From the NCBI RefSeq assembly GCF_000235445.1, contig NZ_JH378829.1, positions 303,571-367,570 of the forward strand: 64,000 nt of DNA, in the 5' to 3' direction. The stretch comes from Johnsonella ignava ATCC 51276 (lineage in GTDB: Bacteria; Bacillota; Clostridia; Lachnospirales; Lachnospiraceae). The position numbers were made by a program, and so were the translations under genes. Shown here in pieces: positions 35,401-44,938 of the stretch (position 1 is its first letter; each line of letters starts with the position of its first letter). The notes below the pieces were generated by a model. The model searched no databases, had not been told where the DNA came from, and saw only the letters and a list, made by a program, of their open reading frames with translations.

Positions 35401-38400
35401 AGTATACCAGCCTGCAAATCTGTAGAACGGAGCATCCTGCGGAGTCGGTACAGGCATTGCATTGGTAGAACTTATAAAGCTGAACCTGTGTGCCTCCTCT
35501 TCAACATCGGAAGTATTAGGATCATCTATAAGGAAGCTTATAGGAGCAACGGTTGATATGGAACCCTTGTCATACGGAGCAGCCGCAACAGCAAAAGTCA
35601 TATTTTTCCAGTAATTCCCATCTCTGTTCATCATATGTGTAACAGTAACATCACTTCCCGGTACGGTTCCGGTTATTGCACCGTTTGCCTGTACAGTAAC
35701 TGTACTTGCCGGTTCTACTGTACTGCTTCCATATGTATAGCCGTACTTTGAAGCCGCCGTATCAAGTACTCCTGCACCTCTCGGTAAAATAGGATCATTC
35801 TGCTGATATCCTGAAACTGCTTTCGGAATACCTATAGCCAAATGACTTGTGCTGTCAAGATAGTTCCTTGCTACTGTATAGCCGGCAGCACTGTAAGTAT
35901 ATGTTATAGTTACATCCTGATTCGGCATATATGAGTTGAAATTTTTACTTCCGTCAAATGTAGCCGTATTTGCATCTACTACCGAACCGGCAACACTACT
36001 TGCAATAGTATCAAGTCCTATTACATTGTTTGCACTATTATCCGTCTTTCCACGTGTAATGCTTGCACCCTGCAATGTATATCCCGGAAGATTTAACGGT
36101 GAAGCATTTATAGGAGCCTCTGCCACTCTACGAATCGGAGGTACGGCAGTGCCTACAGTAACACCTCCGGTTGTTACATGTTCTACTTTAAATTCAAAAT
36201 TCTGAGTAGGATCCACATTGTACATGTAGTTTACTTTTAAATCTCCAAGCGGCATTCTTCCTACATATTCGGTCTGGGTATTTGCTGTTACATTTCCACT
36301 TGCATGCTGGAATGTACCGCCAAACTGACCCTTATTTGAAGGATTTGCATTTCTTGAGATGTTTTTATAACCGGGTATAACTGCTTTATCCGCCCTTGTT
36401 TCATCAAGATATTGCTTATTTACAGTATCCTGCTTAAACACAAACGGAATTGTTGTATTTGTATTTTTATGAGTTACCTCAAACGGACGTCCGGTAGTGT
36501 CCGGATTCCATTTCGCTTTAAAGTAAATCTTTCCCTGAAGCACAGGATTTGGAAGTGTCGCACTAGGAGCAGGGTCAAGGGTATCATCACCTGTCCACGG
36601 AGTATTGTCAGGACCGATGTTCACCTTAAACCATCCTGCAAATGTATATCCTGTCTTTGAAACCGTAGGCATATTTGCACTTGGTGCAACGCCCACTGCC
36701 GATTCTATAGGAGGTATATTTGCAGGCAGACCTCCATCCGGATTAAAATATGCAATTCCTACATTTCTCTCATATTTGTATTTTATATTGACGTCTACAC
36801 CCGGCATAGTACCGTTTACATTTCCTGTAGTATTATTTACAGAAAGTCCATGGTTTGGAGGTGTAACTTCAACGCTTTTATAAATATAATTTGGTATTAC
36901 AGGTGGCACTTCATTTATTGCGGTACCTGATACAAGAGTCGTATTTCTAGGTGTTTTTACGGTTGTATCATTACCATTGTCATCAGTATATACATAGTTT
37001 ACAGAAAATGCAGCCTGTGTAGCCTTAAGGACCACTCTGTTATCATTAGTGCTGTCTTCTGTAAGCTGTGTCCACTGTGCAGGCGATTTGTCAGCCGGGA
37101 AATTGCTTACCGAGTAAGGAAGCGAAGAATGATTTCCGAGCTTTTCAGCAACATTAACCTCAGCAGTTCCGCTTGCCGGTGGATTTTTAGTCATAACACC
37201 TATACGTGATGAACTTGGAAGAGGCTCTACAACCCCTATAACCTGACCTGGACCGAGCCTTACATTTGATTTTCCGCCGGCACCGTTTATATTGTCTGTT
37301 ACATTTACATTGTTGGCAACCGTCATCTTTCCAGAACCTTCGATATTTATCGCACCGCCCTGATAAGATTCATTATCCTTTACCACGCCGTAGTCCATCT
37401 TAAGATTTGCACTGCCGCTTATATTAATTGCACTTGCAACTGTTGCATCAGTTCCGTTAGAAACTATCTTATTGTTCTGGAATATAGCACCTCTCTGTGT
37501 CATAATATTTCCGGCTGATGCATTTACAAGCGAACCTATAGGCTGCTGGTTTTCAGGCAGTCCCTGTGTAGCAGATTTGTTTCCGTCTATAACTATATCA
37601 CTGAATGTCAGGTTTGAATTTGCATTAGAGACATTAAACATATCTCCCCTAAGACTGGTGCCCCTTATAATCTTTTTGGAATTGGTTCTTTCCCCACTTC
37701 CATCAATCTCTATAGGATAAGGACTTGTCTTAGCCTGTGTAGTTTGATCCATGACATAGTCGGTAGTCTGGATAGTAACATCCTTTCCTGCCGGAATGGT
37801 CAGAGTTTCACTTATAGTCTCGTCATTCATAAGGAATACAAAAACTTTTTTCGGACCTCTTGATCCAATTACCTCAAGTGCCTTTTTAGTAGTTTTAAAC
37901 GGTTTACTTAAAAAACCGTCTCCAGTTGAATCATTTCCGCCTACAGGATCTACATAATATGTAGGTCCCCTCATTGAAAATGCTATAGTACCGGTCTTAG
38001 TCTCGCCGGGTAAAAGATCAAATCTAAGCGAATAAGCTATGCCTGAGTCAGTTGATGATGTATTTGTGCCTCCAGGCATATATGAATAATCATTTAAATC
38101 AGTAAAGTAATTACTTGAATAATTTCCATAGTAACCAATCCATGATGTAATATTGCTCGGATCTCCCGACTCCCTCTTTGCAATACCTAAGTTAAGCTGT
38201 GGATGATAGGTAAGTATATCAAGTGCACCAAGAGTATACTTTTTGTTATTATGCCCCTGAGCATGTATACCCTCTATATGTCTTCCGTCATGAGCCCCCT
38301 TCTTTGTAGCCCAAGCCGGTGCATAATCGTCCTCAGCAACCATAATATCTGTTCCTGTTGCAAACCAGACGGTACGACCTCCGTCAGTTCTTCCGGTATC

Positions 38401-39126
38401 AACAATTCTACTGTCGCTGTCTGATGTACTGGTATTTGCATTATATACAGTATACTCCGCCAAAATATATTTTTTGTCAGGAGAGGGCTTTACTGAAAGC
38501 CTCATCTCAAGCTTGAGATCTTTATTATCACTGCCGAATACCTTTACAACCTCACCGTTTTTTATCTCTCCGTCTCTGCCGGGATGAAAGTCCGAGCCTG
38601 TATACTCACTTTTTTTTACATTAACTCTGCCTATCTCAACGTAAGACGTGGGTTTTGTAGGACCGAATCCTACAGCAGTGGTATACCCCTGAGGATCAGA
38701 TGACTTATAGGTTGAATTTAAAGCTCCCGAATCGGTTCCGTCCGATATAACATAGGGTTCCTGATTTTCATCATGTGCCGGCTCGTTATTAACAGGCTCC
38801 ACCAACCCGTTTATATCAAACTTCCACCCGTCAAAAGATCCTTGTGAAGCCATATGTATATAACCAAATTTATATGCCGTCGTTGAGCCATAGCCGTATG
38901 ATGCCGCTCTTCCCATTCTCTTTGTACTCGGATCGTAGTAGTGTGAGTTTTGGAACGACGAAATCGGTTTTCCTTCCATAAGCGCTGTATTCGGCTCAAG
39001 TTCAGTCTGGTAGGCATGTGCCACGCCAACCCCTGTGCCAAAGCCCTGAAAGCCGCCAAGCACCATCGCTGCCGACAGCACTGCCGCAGTTGACTGCTTA
39101 AGCTTCTTTAAAAAACTTTTCTTCAT
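32407..39126 (-). CDS. Giant secreted protein with beta-helix-like domain, MucBP/InlB modules and cell-wall-binding repeats (2239 aa)
   Basis: The signal peptide ends near AHA-YQ (residue 38). An N-terminal domain (about 45-385) of unknown fold is followed by YYVDPVGGNDSTGDGFLSKPF (key residues VDPxGGNDSxGxG, about 390-410) and a right-handed beta-helix-like stretch (to about 615, ISGSANLKMD, INIEGSGKMTV). From about 705 there are MucBP-type modules (FSVNYVYTDDNG, FEFKVEHVTTGG 978-989) and InlB-type repeats (GYTFAGWFKV 826-835, YRFAGWYTDAA). Modules at 1477-1520 and 1915-1990 are shared with the 1540-aa protein. A Gly-rich linker (2057-2072) and wall-binding repeats (WYFFDNQSSMAQGWYHD and on) end the protein. 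There is no LPXTG. It lies 24 bases downstream of the 543-aa gene. Confidence 0.85.
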   Translation of the reverse strand: MKKSFLKKLKQSTAAVLSAAMVLGGFQGFGTGVGVAHAYQTELEPNTALMEGKPISSFQNSHYYDPSTKRMGRAASYGYGSTTAYKFGYIHMASQGSFDGWKFDINGLVEPVNNEPAHDENQEPYVISDGTDSGALNSTYKSSDPQGYTTAVGFGPTKPTSYVEIGRVNVKKSEYTGSDFHPGRDGEIKNGEVVKVFGSDNKDLKLEMRLSVKPSPDKKYILAEYTVYNANTSTSDSDSRIVDTGRTDGGRTVWFATGTDIMVAEDDYAPAWATKKGAHDGRHIEGIHAQGHNNKKYTLGALDILTYHPQLNLGIAKRESGDPSNITSWIGYYGNYSSNYFTDLNDYSYMPGGTNTSSTDSGIAYSLRFDLLPGETKTGTIAFSMRGPTYYVDPVGGNDSTGDGFLSKPFKTTKKALEVIGSRGPKKVFVFLMNDETISETLTIPAGKDVTIQTTDYVMDQTTQAKTSPYPIEIDGSGERTNSKKIIRGTSLRGDMFNVSNANSNLTFSDIVIDGNKSATQGLPENQQPIGSLVNASAGNIMTQRGAIFQNNKIVSNGTDATVASAINISGSANLKMDYGVVKDNESYQGGAINIEGSGKMTVANNVNVTDNINGAGGKSNVRLGPGQVIGVVEPLPSSSRIGVMTKNPPASGTAEVNVAEKLGNHSSLPYSVSNFPADKSPAQWTQLTEDSTNDNRVVLKATQAAFSVNYVYTDDNGNDTTVKTPRNTTLVSGTAINEVPPVIPNYIYKSVEVTPPNHGLSVNNTTGNVNGTMPGVDVNIKYKYERNVGIAYFNPDGGLPANIPPIESAVGVAPSANMPTVSKTGYTFAGWFKVNIGPDNTPWTGDDTLDPAPSATLPNPVLQGKIYFKAKWNPDTTGRPFEVTHKNTNTTIPFVFKQDTVNKQYLDETRADKAVIPGYKNISRNANPSNKGQFGGTFQHASGNVTANTQTEYVGRMPLGDLKVNYMYNVDPTQNFEFKVEHVTTGGVTVGTAVPPIRRVAEAPINASPLNLPGYTLQGASITRGKTDNSANNVIGLDTIASSVAGSVVDANTATFDGSKNFNSYMPNQDVTITYTYSAAGYTVARNYLDSTSHLAIGIPKAVSGYQQNDPILPRGAGVLDTAASKYGYTYGSSTVEPASTVTVQANGAITGTVPGSDVTVTHMMNRDGNYWKNMTFAVAAAPYDKGSISTVAPISFLIDDPNTSDVEEEAHRFSFISSTNAMPVPTPQDAPFYRFAGWYTDAAATNKVLDGTTFQGDTVLYAKFEKDPAYWIDINFDSDDKGSISAPSTLNVKNNATWASIASERPSPVNSVPNYIFDRWTINGNNVDDSTVLVPGTYHANFKKDPNIWGLNIGDFNASGHIASDGKGQIRVRQTQAGNVYIITDENDNVVAVRTAPDDSVLPFDGLYPGTRYKVREAVPGTNATVGQPVPSGSGISAPKTVDIPTLENNYNVGFDPVNEDRSQIVVNPADPDSDYALLDEDGNVVHDWKTPVGNNPATVTFDNLDPGKTYKVVARKKGDTSVTPASKSDLGTNVNANPGDMAEANKYIVEVKPGDNNIVKILSVGGKTPSERDGGSDLKVIDAKAEEEVSVHAEAVDANGRAFKYWVVISGRSKNISGKITNTDFTFKLSGSNVVLKAVYEKTRPNAHSGNAENIIVDEEIRGGASGEYALDPDGIEGVESRLTTPADRVLIGQGADVRYRVVFNKRQATSTEVANVKPISESGHNHPDAFSTAWALDIKSERYIDGRFVGEVVPPPATPSNATVPVLVQLPAEDTDMMDYQLFDVTDASTLALGAIDNFATDESNNPEKTAGYFSFTGEIGHKYVLVYSKAFKLRFIDNNQSRNYLDFDENGVRNNFYHMFKVRKKDSAIDYLSGPDEYARVIAYAGDPSVSGSRGTMVTPFIDVFGVRHTYLGWSRSNMPANIRPFDQAAEITSRQVLYAYYDNNRTLREQAKTELEGLKVEAEDIIKSPYLKNNEVDELKQAIARAAARLAQKRGELLDKSLFETGGGQEDPLRMATQEELEDCINELKRLIDEYKSRISARDGNFKNRTGGGGSGGGTGSAGRGNGTASRPFEATSEKTFTLGVDGSWKINEQTGRWSFVLNGGLPLNNTWGKIQYKDAAGKLLTKWYFFDNQSSMAQGWYHDTRADKWYFLNDSSGADAGQMVTGWYRDAAGMWYYLDPVLGEMYVGWRQVGDPWYYFSPSSVEGHPKGSLYVNTTTPDGYRVNHNGEWVQ

Positions 39127-39150
39127 TAATTATCAATTCTCCTCCCAATA

Positions 39151-40782
39151 TCAGTTTTTATATACAATAAAATCGTCATCAAGGTTGCTGTCCCCGTCCT
39201 GAGAAAAGCTTATAGCAGCTATATATCTTTGATTCTGGGGTTTTTCCTTGTCATCATCATAATGCCAGAACTTTCCGTCTTTCCACCTCGGTCTGTCGGC
39301 ATCATTGACCCTTGCGACAAATTTATTGTTCTGTATAACTATCCAATATCCCTCACCGTCTCTTAAAACCTTTCTGTTGCCCTTTACTTCGCTTCCGTTC
39401 TTATCCACTACAACCGCATCATTTGCAGATTTATAGATAATCCCGTATCCAAGCTCGGCATCGGCATTAAGTCTGAGACCGTTTATATAATATTTTCCTC
39501 CGACTTTTTGAAGCTTGTTTTTATTTCCGTAAGCGATGCCGTTTTTCTTAAAGCCGAACACGGCAACACCGTCATTTAAAGCCACGGATATTTCCTTACC
39601 GCTGATCATTGAGCCGTCATTAAGCTCGTCTGAACTGAACAGGTATAGGTTTCCTCTTGTAATTACAGGCAGAACCTCAGGTATTCCTGCGTTCGTTTTA
39701 AAATCTTCGCTGTTGAAAGCATCTACATCAAACTGTTTTGAAAAAGTTCCGTCTTCATTCATTATTACAAAGCCTGTCTGCATACGGCCTATCTCATCAA
39801 ACGCATATTTCTTGCCGTATACATCCTGAATTTTGTTTTTATACAATGTTCCGTTAAACTTTGTTCTGAACCAGCTGTATTCCTGCTCTTCAAATTCACT
39901 CTGATCCATATTGACACTTGGAACTCTGAATGTCCAGTAATCGCCTGTCAGATGACCGTCGGAATCCTCCGAACCATATCGAAGCTTAGTCTTGTTTCTT
40001 GCATTACTGCTTGTGGAAAGGAACTGTTCGGCATTATCAACAGAAAACTGAGGCATCATTATACCGTTTTCATCAAATGCATACCTCTTTCCGTTTATTT
40101 CCTTTACCTTTGCAGATGTATCACTTGAAGCCTTAACCTTTTTTCCGGTATTATCAAAGTACATCCACATCTCACTGTAATATTGATACTCTCTTCCGGC
40201 AAGTCTGCTGAACAGATTGTCATCTGCAACCAGCTCATACCTGTGCCATTTGTCAACATACATAGCACCGTCATCACCAAAGAAATATACCGTATCTACA
40301 TAGGGTGAGGTACTGTCAGCATCGATCTTTTGTCCGTCTGCATTGACATAGCCCCTTACCATTTTCCCGGTATCGTCAAAGAGATATTTTTTCCCTTCAA
40401 TCTCTTTAGTTGAGAGCTTTTCTCCTTTACCTTTGTAAGCTTTTCCGGTCTTTGTAAAATAGTACCAAAAGCTTTCATTGACGCCATCGGGATCCTGCAC
40501 CTCCCTCCATGCCTCGGTAAGCATGGCACCTTCGGAATCGGCATAATAAAGATCACCGCTATCTTCTATAAGGGCATCTTTTACCATATTGCCGTCATCC
40601 CCAAGGTAAAACCACTTGTCGCCTGACTTTGCCCACTTGTTTTGAATGGGAGTACCGTCAGTATTGACATACTGCCAGTTTCCATTATTTTCCTTCCATT
40701 CACCCGCCTGAGCAAGGCTTGAAAATGAAAGTGCCATAACTGAGGAAACTAGGCACAGCCTAACAAATTTATTTTTTGTCAT
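39151..40782 (-). CDS. Secreted cell-wall-binding repeat protein (543 aa)
   Basis: The start has AAGGAGG before ATG and a classical signal peptide to about residue 26 (SLAQA-GEW). Almost the whole mature protein is built of CW_binding_1-type repeats (NGNWQYVNTDGTPIQNKW, GDKWFYLGDDGNMVKDAL, GDLYYADSEGAMLTEAW, then degenerate copies with EINGKRYAFDENGIMM and DVYGKKYAFDEIGRMQ). No enzymatic domain is recognised. It is the first gene of the operon and so probably a wall-bound scaffold or accessory to the two giant proteins. Glucan- or choline-binding roles are known for related repeats; the ligand here is unknown. Confidence 0.85.
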   Translation of the reverse strand: MTKNKFVRLCLVSSVMALSFSSLAQAGEWKENNGNWQYVNTDGTPIQNKWAKSGDKWFYLGDDGNMVKDALIEDSGDLYYADSEGAMLTEAWREVQDPDGVNESFWYYFTKTGKAYKGKGEKLSTKEIEGKKYLFDDTGKMVRGYVNADGQKIDADSTSPYVDTVYFFGDDGAMYVDKWHRYELVADDNLFSRLAGREYQYYSEMWMYFDNTGKKVKASSDTSAKVKEINGKRYAFDENGIMMPQFSVDNAEQFLSTSSNARNKTKLRYGSEDSDGHLTGDYWTFRVPSVNMDQSEFEEQEYSWFRTKFNGTLYKNKIQDVYGKKYAFDEIGRMQTGFVIMNEDGTFSKQFDVDAFNSEDFKTNAGIPEVLPVITRGNLYLFSSDELNDGSMISGKEISVALNDGVAVFGFKKNGIAYGNKNKLQKVGGKYYINGLRLNADAELGYGIIYKSANDAVVVDKNGSEVKGNRKVLRDGEGYWIVIQNNKFVARVNDADRPRWKDGKFWHYDDDKEKPQNQRYIAAISFSQDGDSNLDDDFIVYKN

Positions 40783-41302
40783 GGCTACCTCCTTCTTTAA
40801 ATATATTTATTTTTTTGAACATTGGAGCCGTTATTAAATGTTGCTTTTGGTTTTAATTACTTAAACAAAAAGCCTCTATTAAAAAACAGTTAAAAACAGT
40901 TCTTAATAGCTTATCTGAAAATATTTTCTATGCAAAATCAAATAAAATCCCTCCATTTCCTCTAACCTTTGATAAATTTATACAAATGATAACAGGGGCA
41001 ACCTCCCCCTGATATCATCTATATGATAGCATTTTTGTAGTTTTTTTACAATAATCTCTTACACTAATATTCATAAAATATTAATAATTTGTCAAAACTT
41101 TGGAAACTGATTCTCAAAAAATATATGCGAGTTGGGACTTTTTAGGCATAGACCTCTTTTTAAGGGGTATATCTTAGCATTAGTTATGATTTTTATATTG
41201 TACATGAAGTTTATTTGTGCAAAATTATGAATTTATCCTGAACGGCTTGTAAATGATATCTAAAAAATATATTACAAAGTGCTTAAGTTTTGATGTCATA
41301 AA
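40783..41302. other. Promoter and leader region of the surface-protein operon
   Basis: No gene is seen in about 520 bases. It contains the promoter at 41023-41051 and a leader of about 235 bases. The leader has a short GC hairpin (CAGGGG with CCCCTG near 40992-41012) and an AT-rich stem CTATTAA/TTAATAG near 40875-40910. Another TTGACA occurs on the minus strand at 41091-41096 with GAATAT 17 bases on, a possible second promoter. Confidence 0.5.
41023..41051 (-). promoter_or_regulatory. Probable promoter of the surface-protein operon
   Basis: On the minus strand TTGTAA (41046-41051) and TATCAT (41023-41028) are 17 bases apart, about 240 bases upstream of the 543-aa gene. Confidence 0.5.
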
Positions 41303-43171
41303 TCAGTCATTGACTGCAAGTCCTGTATAGAGCTGAAAATACCTGCCTTTATGCTTTATAAGCTCTTCATGACTTCCTCTTTCTATAATCCTGCCCGCCT
41401 CAAGCACCATAATACAGTCGGCATTTCTTATAGTAGAAAGTCTGTGTGCTATAACAAATGTCGTCCTGCCGTCCATAAGAGCATCCATACCGTCCTGTAC
41501 AAGACGCTCGGTATGTGTATCTATTGAAGAGGTTGCCTCATCAAGTATAAGCACCGGCGGATCTGCAAGTGCCGCTCTGGCTATTGAAAGAAGCTGTCTC
41601 TGACCCTGTGAAAGACTTGTACCGTCTCCACTAAGTACGGTATCATACCCCCTCGGAAGTCTCTTTATAAAGCTGTGGGCATTTACAATCTTTGCTGCAT
41701 GTATACATTCATCGTCAGAGGCATCCGGTCTGGCATATCTTATATTGTCCATAACACTGCCTGTAAAAAGATGTGTATCCTGAAGCACTATGCCGAGACT
41801 CTTTCTAAGTTCCGACTTTTTTATTTTTTGTATATTTATACCGTCATAGCGTATTTTACCGCTGTCTATATCATAAAATCTGTTAAGAAGATTCGTTACG
41901 GTAGTCTTTCCCGCACCGGTTGAACCTACAAAAGCAACCTTCTGTCCTTTATGTGCATACAGACTTATATCATGAAGCACGGTTTTTCCTTTAATATATG
42001 AAAAATCAACTCCCTCAAGCACTATATCGCCTTCAAGCTTTTTATAGGTTGTCGATTCGTCAGCCTTATGGTAATGCTTCCATGCCCATGTTCCGCTTCT
42101 TTTTTCACATTCTCTTAAGTTTCCGTCCTTATCCTCATAAGCATTTACAAGTACTACATACCCTTCATCAGTCTCGGATTTTTCATCAAGCAGCTTAAAA
42201 ACCCTTCCTGCACCTGCAAAGGCACTTATTACCATATTTACCTGCCCTCCTATCTGGGAAAACGGCGAATTAAAACTCCTTACAAGTGATAAAAATGCTA
42301 CAAGCGAGCCTACTGTAAGACCAAAATAACCTTTTATTATAAATACCGCACCAAGTATAGCAACTATTACATAACTTAAATTTCCAAGTTGTGTTACTAT
42401 GGGCATAAGTATATTTGCAAATGAATTGGCTTTTTGGGCATTTACTCTTAACTGCTCATTCAGTACACTGAAATTTTTTAAAGCCTCATCTTCATGACAG
42501 AACACCTTTATGACTTTCTGTCCGCTTATCATTTCTTCTATATAACCGTTTAACTGACCCAGCTTTTCCTGCTGGGAGATAAAATATTTGCCTGAAAATG
42601 CAAGAGTTTTTCCGCTCACATTCAGCATTACAACCACCATAAGCACGGTTGTCAGAGCAAGAGGTACATTTATAAGACACATGCTTACAAATACACTTAC
42701 TATTGTAATAACCGCACTCAGTACCTGAGGAAGTGCCTGACTTACAAACTGCCTTAATGTGTCGGTATCATTTGTATATACAGACATTATATCGCCATGA
42801 GAGTGGGTATCAAAATAAGCAATAGGCAGGCTTTCCATATGTTCAAAAAGCTCTCTCCTCACATCTTTCATTATGCCCTGTCCTACATATACCATTATAT
42901 AATTGTGGGCATATGAGCATATAATTCCAAATGTAAATATAATTCCCATGCGTATAATCTCTCTGAGCATAGGCAGATAATCCGGATTTTGTGCTCCTAT
43001 AAGCGGCTCTATATAATTATCAACAAGCGGCTTTAAAAATGATATTCCCATAACCATAGAAAGAGAGGAAAACAATATGCACACTCCAACTACAAAAAGC
43101 TTAAGCTCATTTTTTTTAATTATAAGTCTTAAAAGCCTTTTTACCGTCTTTATTTCAAATTTCCTGTCCAT
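41303..43171 (-). CDS. ABC exporter half-transporter, catalytically competent subunit of a heterodimer
   Basis: This 622-residue protein has six transmembrane helices (about 25-330) and a nucleotide-binding domain (about 380-615). Walker A is GSTGAGKTT. Walker B LILDEATSSID has the catalytic Glu, and the switch is VIAHRLSTI. The signature loop reads LSQGQ instead of LSGGQ. A spacer with GTWAWKHYH before the ATPase is typical of the LmrD/BmrD/TM288 group. With the partner gene seven bases upstream it should form an asymmetric multidrug or lipid exporter. The substrate is unknown. Confidence 0.9.
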   Translation of the reverse strand: MDRKFEIKTVKRLLRLIIKKNELKLFVVGVCILFSSLSMVMGISFLKPLVDNYIEPLIGAQNPDYLPMLREIIRMGIIFTFGIICSYAHNYIMVYVGQGIMKDVRRELFEHMESLPIAYFDTHSHGDIMSVYTNDTDTLRQFVSQALPQVLSAVITIVSVFVSMCLINVPLALTTVLMVVVMLNVSGKTLAFSGKYFISQQEKLGQLNGYIEEMISGQKVIKVFCHEDEALKNFSVLNEQLRVNAQKANSFANILMPIVTQLGNLSYVIVAILGAVFIIKGYFGLTVGSLVAFLSLVRSFNSPFSQIGGQVNMVISAFAGAGRVFKLLDEKSETDEGYVVLVNAYEDKDGNLRECEKRSGTWAWKHYHKADESTTYKKLEGDIVLEGVDFSYIKGKTVLHDISLYAHKGQKVAFVGSTGAGKTTVTNLLNRFYDIDSGKIRYDGINIQKIKKSELRKSLGIVLQDTHLFTGSVMDNIRYARPDASDDECIHAAKIVNAHSFIKRLPRGYDTVLSGDGTSLSQGQRQLLSIARAALADPPVLILDEATSSIDTHTERLVQDGMDALMDGRTTFVIAHRLSTIRNADCIMVLEAGRIIERGSHEELIKHKGRYFQLYTGLAVND

Positions 43172-43177
43172 GAATAT

Positions 43178-44938
43178 CTAGTCCTCCATCCTGTCAAAAT
43201 CACCGCCGCCTTCATTTTGCACTGCAAATACACCTGAGTATATAGCATTGCCTTGTAAAAGCTCATCATGTGTACCTATGGCATTTACCTTTCCGTCTTC
43301 CATAACTATTATACTGTCAGCATCTTTTATAGACGATATTCTCTGAGATATTATTATCTTAGTTACTTCAGGCATCTCATGCCTGAATGCCTCCCGGATC
43401 TTTTTATCAGTTGCAGTATCAACTGCACTTGTAGAATCATCAAGTATAATAACAGCAGGCTTTTTTAAAAGCGCCCTCGCTATACAAAGCCTCTGTTTCT
43501 GACCACCTGAAAAATTCGCACCGCCTCTTTCAACATAACTGTTATATCCATCAGGCAGATTTTCTATAAATTCATCGGCGCATGCAGTCCGGCATGCTCT
43601 TTTACACTCTTTTAGGTCAGCCTCTTTATTGCCCCACCTTAAGTTTTCAAGTATAGTACCTGAAAAAAGTTCATTTTTTTGAAGAACTACGCTTACTCCG
43701 TTTCTAAGTACTTCAAGATCATAGTCTTTGACATTTACACCTCCTACAAGCACCTCACCTGAGGTTACATCGTAAAGCCTGCTTATAAGCGATATAAGTG
43801 ATGACTTTGAACTTCCCGTGCCTCCAAAAAGTCCTATGGTCTGCCCCGAGGCTATACTTATATTTATATCCTCAAGTACCGGTTCAGAGCTTTCCTTTGA
43901 ATATGAAAAATATACATTTTTAAACTCAATGCTTCCGTTTTTTATTGTTTTAACCGGCTCTTCATGTGAAACTATATCTGATTTTTCTTCAAGAACTTCA
44001 ACTATCCTTACAGCACTCGCCTCGGATATTATCACCATAACGGCAGTAAATGAAAGTATCATAAGGCTTATCATTATATTCATAGTATACGAAAACAGTG
44101 ATGTAAGCTGGCCCGTTGTCAAACTCCCGGCTACTATCATCTTTGCACCAAACCATGACAGCAGCAGTATACAGCCATAAATCATAAAATACAAAAGCGG
44201 GCTTACTATTACTATCCCCTTTTCAGCTTTTACAAAAAGTTCATAAAGAGTTACGGCAGCTTTGTTAAATTTATTTTTTTCCTGCTTTTCCTGTACAAAT
44301 GCTTTTACAACCCTTATATTCCTGACATTTTCCTGTACGCTTTCATTTAAATCATCATATTTGTCAAATACCGCAGTAAATGATTTCATAGCCGTTTTCA
44401 TAAGTATTAAAAGTATCACTCCCAGTACCAATATACCTGCAAAAAATATAAGTGAAAGAGAGGGGCTTATAATTACAGTCATTACCATAGCAAAAAATAT
44501 CATGGCAGGAGTTCTTAAAAGAAGCCTGAGAATCATAAGATATGAATTTTGTACATTTGTAACATCTGTTGTAAGCCTTGTTATGAGCCCGGAAGCCGAA
44601 TATTTGTCTATATTTCCAAATGAAAATCTCTGTATATTTAAATACATTGCCTGCCTTAAATTAGCGGCAAAGCCGCATGAGGCTTCAGCTCCGAAAAATC
44701 CCGAACCTATGCCGCATGCAAGTGCCGCACAGGCGAATACAATCATGATACAGCCATATTTTATTATATTTGATAGGCTTGACTGCATGACTCCCTTATC
44801 AATTATCATACTTATGACATAAGGGACAAGTATTTCAAAAAAAACTGCTCCAAGAGTGCACAGTATCGTTATAATTGACGATTTTTTATATTGCTTTATC
44901 TCCATAAACAGGCGTTTAACAACCCTATTCATATTCAT
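43178..44938 (-). CDS. ABC exporter half-transporter, degenerate-site subunit of a heterodimer
   Basis: This 586-residue protein has six transmembrane helices and an ATPase domain. Walker A is GGTGSSKSS. The signature FSGGQKQ is canonical. The catalytic Glu after Walker B is replaced (VIILDDSTSAVD) and the switch His is Gln (IIISQRISSI). In LmrC/BmrC/TM287-type heterodimers one ATP site is degenerate in exactly this way, and its opposing signature, in the partner, is also altered (LSQGQ there). The canonical signature here completes the active site of the partner. It overlaps the upstream 121-aa gene by 14 bases. Confidence 0.9.
   Translation of the reverse strand: MNMNRVVKRLFMEIKQYKKSSIITILCTLGAVFFEILVPYVISMIIDKGVMQSSLSNIIKYGCIMIVFACAALACGIGSGFFGAEASCGFAANLRQAMYLNIQRFSFGNIDKYSASGLITRLTTDVTNVQNSYLMILRLLLRTPAMIFFAMVMTVIISPSLSLIFFAGILVLGVILLILMKTAMKSFTAVFDKYDDLNESVQENVRNIRVVKAFVQEKQEKNKFNKAAVTLYELFVKAEKGIVIVSPLLYFMIYGCILLLSWFGAKMIVAGSLTTGQLTSLFSYTMNIMISLMILSFTAVMVIISEASAVRIVEVLEEKSDIVSHEEPVKTIKNGSIEFKNVYFSYSKESSEPVLEDINISIASGQTIGLFGGTGSSKSSLISLISRLYDVTSGEVLVGGVNVKDYDLEVLRNGVSVVLQKNELFSGTILENLRWGNKEADLKECKRACRTACADEFIENLPDGYNSYVERGGANFSGGQKQRLCIARALLKKPAVIILDDSTSAVDTATDKKIREAFRHEMPEVTKIIISQRISSIKDADSIIVMEDGKVNAIGTHDELLQGNAIYSGVFAVQNEGGGDFDRMED

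Noticed and set aside
27761..40782. LPXTG sorting signals on the surface proteins
   Set aside because: The C-termini end in wall-binding repeats with no LPXTG, hydrophobic segment or basic tail.
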